Shown here: in pieces, positions 62,603 through 64,000 of the stretch
Position numbering within the stretch: position 1 is the stretch's first letter
Layout of the letters: every line of letters starts with the position of its first letter
NCBI GenBank assembly: GCA_944474755.1
Contig: OX104113.1
Location: 45,510,980-45,574,979 of the forward strand
Direction: 5' to 3'
Source: Limnoperna fortunei
Lineage: Eukaryota; Mollusca; Bivalvia; Mytilida; Modiolidae
Length of the DNA stretch: 64,000 bases
Notes under the pieces: generated by a model
What the model was told of the DNA's origin: nothing
Database searches by the model: none
The model's input: only the letters and a program-made list of their open reading frames with translations
Position numbers and translations under genes: made by a program

Positions 62603-62951
62603 CTGAAACAAACAAACAAATGTAAAAGACAGAAGATACCAAAGAGGTAATTGGAATAAACACCAACCATCCATACAATGTGGCCACATTAAACTAGAGA
62701 CTGGCAGTCTGTACTACATGAAAGACTGAAAGGTCTTAAATGAAGATTTATTTAGGTCATGACTTTTTTCACATGTGACAGAATATAACTTTTCAGAAAA
62801 AGAGTTACCAAATAGACCATACATGTAAATGTTGGTTCCAATTCATTAAGTGGTTTGAGATGAAATTTTGAAATTATTATCAGATAATCTAGTTGTTATT
62901 TTTGGTAAAGCAGCTGACTTAGCAGCAGTGGTGCGTCAGTGACAATGTTAC
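62603..62951. other. Intron upstream of exon 1, nothing recognised
   Basis: No further BIRC6 exon and no repeat end seen here. Confidence 0.5.
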
Positions 62952-63490
62952 AAATGGACTAGTGACTTATCTGAGGTTTGTAGATATTAAGTGAAAATCT
63001 TTCCAATGGACTAGCGACTTATCTGAGGTTTGTAGGTATTAGGGGAATATCTTACCAATGGACTAGCGACTTATCCGAGGTTTGTAGGTATTAAGTGAAT
63101 ATCTCACCAATCATGCCAATGGACTAGCGACTTAACTGAGGTTTGTAGGTATTAGGTGAATATCTTACCAATGGACTAGCGACTTATCTGAGGTGTGTAG
63201 GTATTAGGTGAATATCTTACCAATGGACTAGCAACTTATCTGATGTTTGTAGGTATTAGGTGAATATCTTACCAATGGACTAGCGACCTAACTGAGGTTT
63301 GTAGGTATAAGGTGAATATCTTACCAATGGACTAGTGACTTATCTAAGGTGTGTAGGTATTAGGTGAATATCTTACCAATGGACTACCGACTTTGCTGAG
63401 GTGTGTAGGTATTTTGTGAAAATCTTACAAATGGACTACCGACTTTGCTGAGTTGTGTAGGCATTGAGTAAAAAAATCTTTCAAATGGGC
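62952..63490. repeat. 52-bp satellite, about ten copies
   Basis: GGACTA recurs near 62956, 63008, 63060, 63121, 63173, 63225, 63277, 63329, 63380 and 63433. On the minus strand most units carry CAG followed 19 nt later by GTAAGA or GTGAGA-like donor motifs. Confidence 0.9.
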
Positions 63491-64000
63491 TATGTATGTC
63501 AATATTTGTTCCTACAGGCTGATTCAAATTCTTGTTTTTCTTGTTTCAATCGATAATATTGGTAGCCATCTTGTTTGGCAAGCAAAGATGTCTGATAAAA
63601 TTTGGTGGAACTGATTCAAGATTAACCTGAACTAAACGGTTGACATAGCTGAACATTATAGCATTTTCTAGAATACTGAATTTAAAAGTTACAATATTAC
63701 TTTCTCAAAATACAATGTCTTTGTTCAAAATATCCAGATGGCACACCAAGTTTTAAGTCTATATAAGAACATTTGTAAAGTTTACATGACGTCACAAATA
63801 TAGCTAGAACAGTTGTCAGATGAACAGAAACGGGTTCTAAGACTTGATTGAAATGGTATAAAATCAAATACTTGATTGAAATCAATAATTTTGGATTAAT
63901 TCTGCTTCTAAAATGTTGGTGCATCACATTAACATAATTTTAAACAAATTCATTCAAAATTAAACATTTTAAGCAAAATTAAGGTATACATACTTTGTTT
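63491..64000. other. Right edge of the window, nothing recognised
   Basis: Still inside a BIRC6 intron by inference; AT-rich with no exon or repeat border identified. Confidence 0.5.

Noticed and set aside
62952..63490. Possible CRISPR-like array (regular 52-bp spacing)
   Set aside because: Whole units repeat without unique spacers, in an animal intron; it is a satellite.

Overview
The window is AT-rich invertebrate DNA, most probably from a bivalve mollusc. The tRNA-derived SINEs, the many hairpin-ended 'pearl'/Helentron-like repeats and the short exons in repeat-filled introns all fit a bivalve. The genus cannot be fixed from the sequence.

One protein-coding gene fills the window and lies on the minus strand: the orthologue of BIRC6 (BRUCE/Apollon), the giant hybrid E2/E3 ubiquitin ligase and inhibitor-of-apoptosis protein. 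I traced 51 consecutive coding exons, from 62602 down to 48. All have GT-AG borders and all join in one frame. They sum to 13,046 nt, or 4,348 whole codons plus a split one. Both ends are missing: the start codon, first propeller blades and BIR domain lie beyond 64000, and the UBC domain is cut just after its catalytic cysteine at the left edge. Reading 5' to 3' along the gene: WD40-like propeller (62.6-56 kb), beta-sandwich and helical-repeat body (55-9 kb), then the UBC domain (1.5-0.05 kb).

The introns are built largely from mobile elements. (i) Several families of hairpin-ended elements with internal tandem arrays: 4.9-6.9, 14.1-15.8, 43.4-44.9 and 60.5-61.0 kb (family 1); 0.2-0.75 kb; 12.8-13.05, 19.1 and 31.3 kb; plus others. 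All lie antisense to the gene. (ii) Two elements with perfect 9-bp target duplications (16.06-17.8 and 26.4-26.8 kb). (iii) Two Harbinger-type elements with TAA/TTA duplications, one of which sits inside a BIRC6 splice donor and rebuilt it (61.7-62.17 kb). (iv) Three TA-flanked CAGT-type elements (40.3, 50.1 and 56.6 kb) and a decayed pogo-like transposase (1.5-3.0 kb). (v) A hAT transposase C-terminal remnant (38 kb). (vi) At least eight full or partial copies of one tRNA-SINE. (vii) A 52-bp satellite (63 kb) and a 46-bp one (39.3 kb).

No second functional gene, RNA gene or CRISPR array was found. The most notable observations are the splice donor rebuilt by a transposon, the 5'-motif/3'-hairpin plan shared by otherwise unrelated repeat families, and a long, partly perfect foldback at 7.9-8.04 kb.
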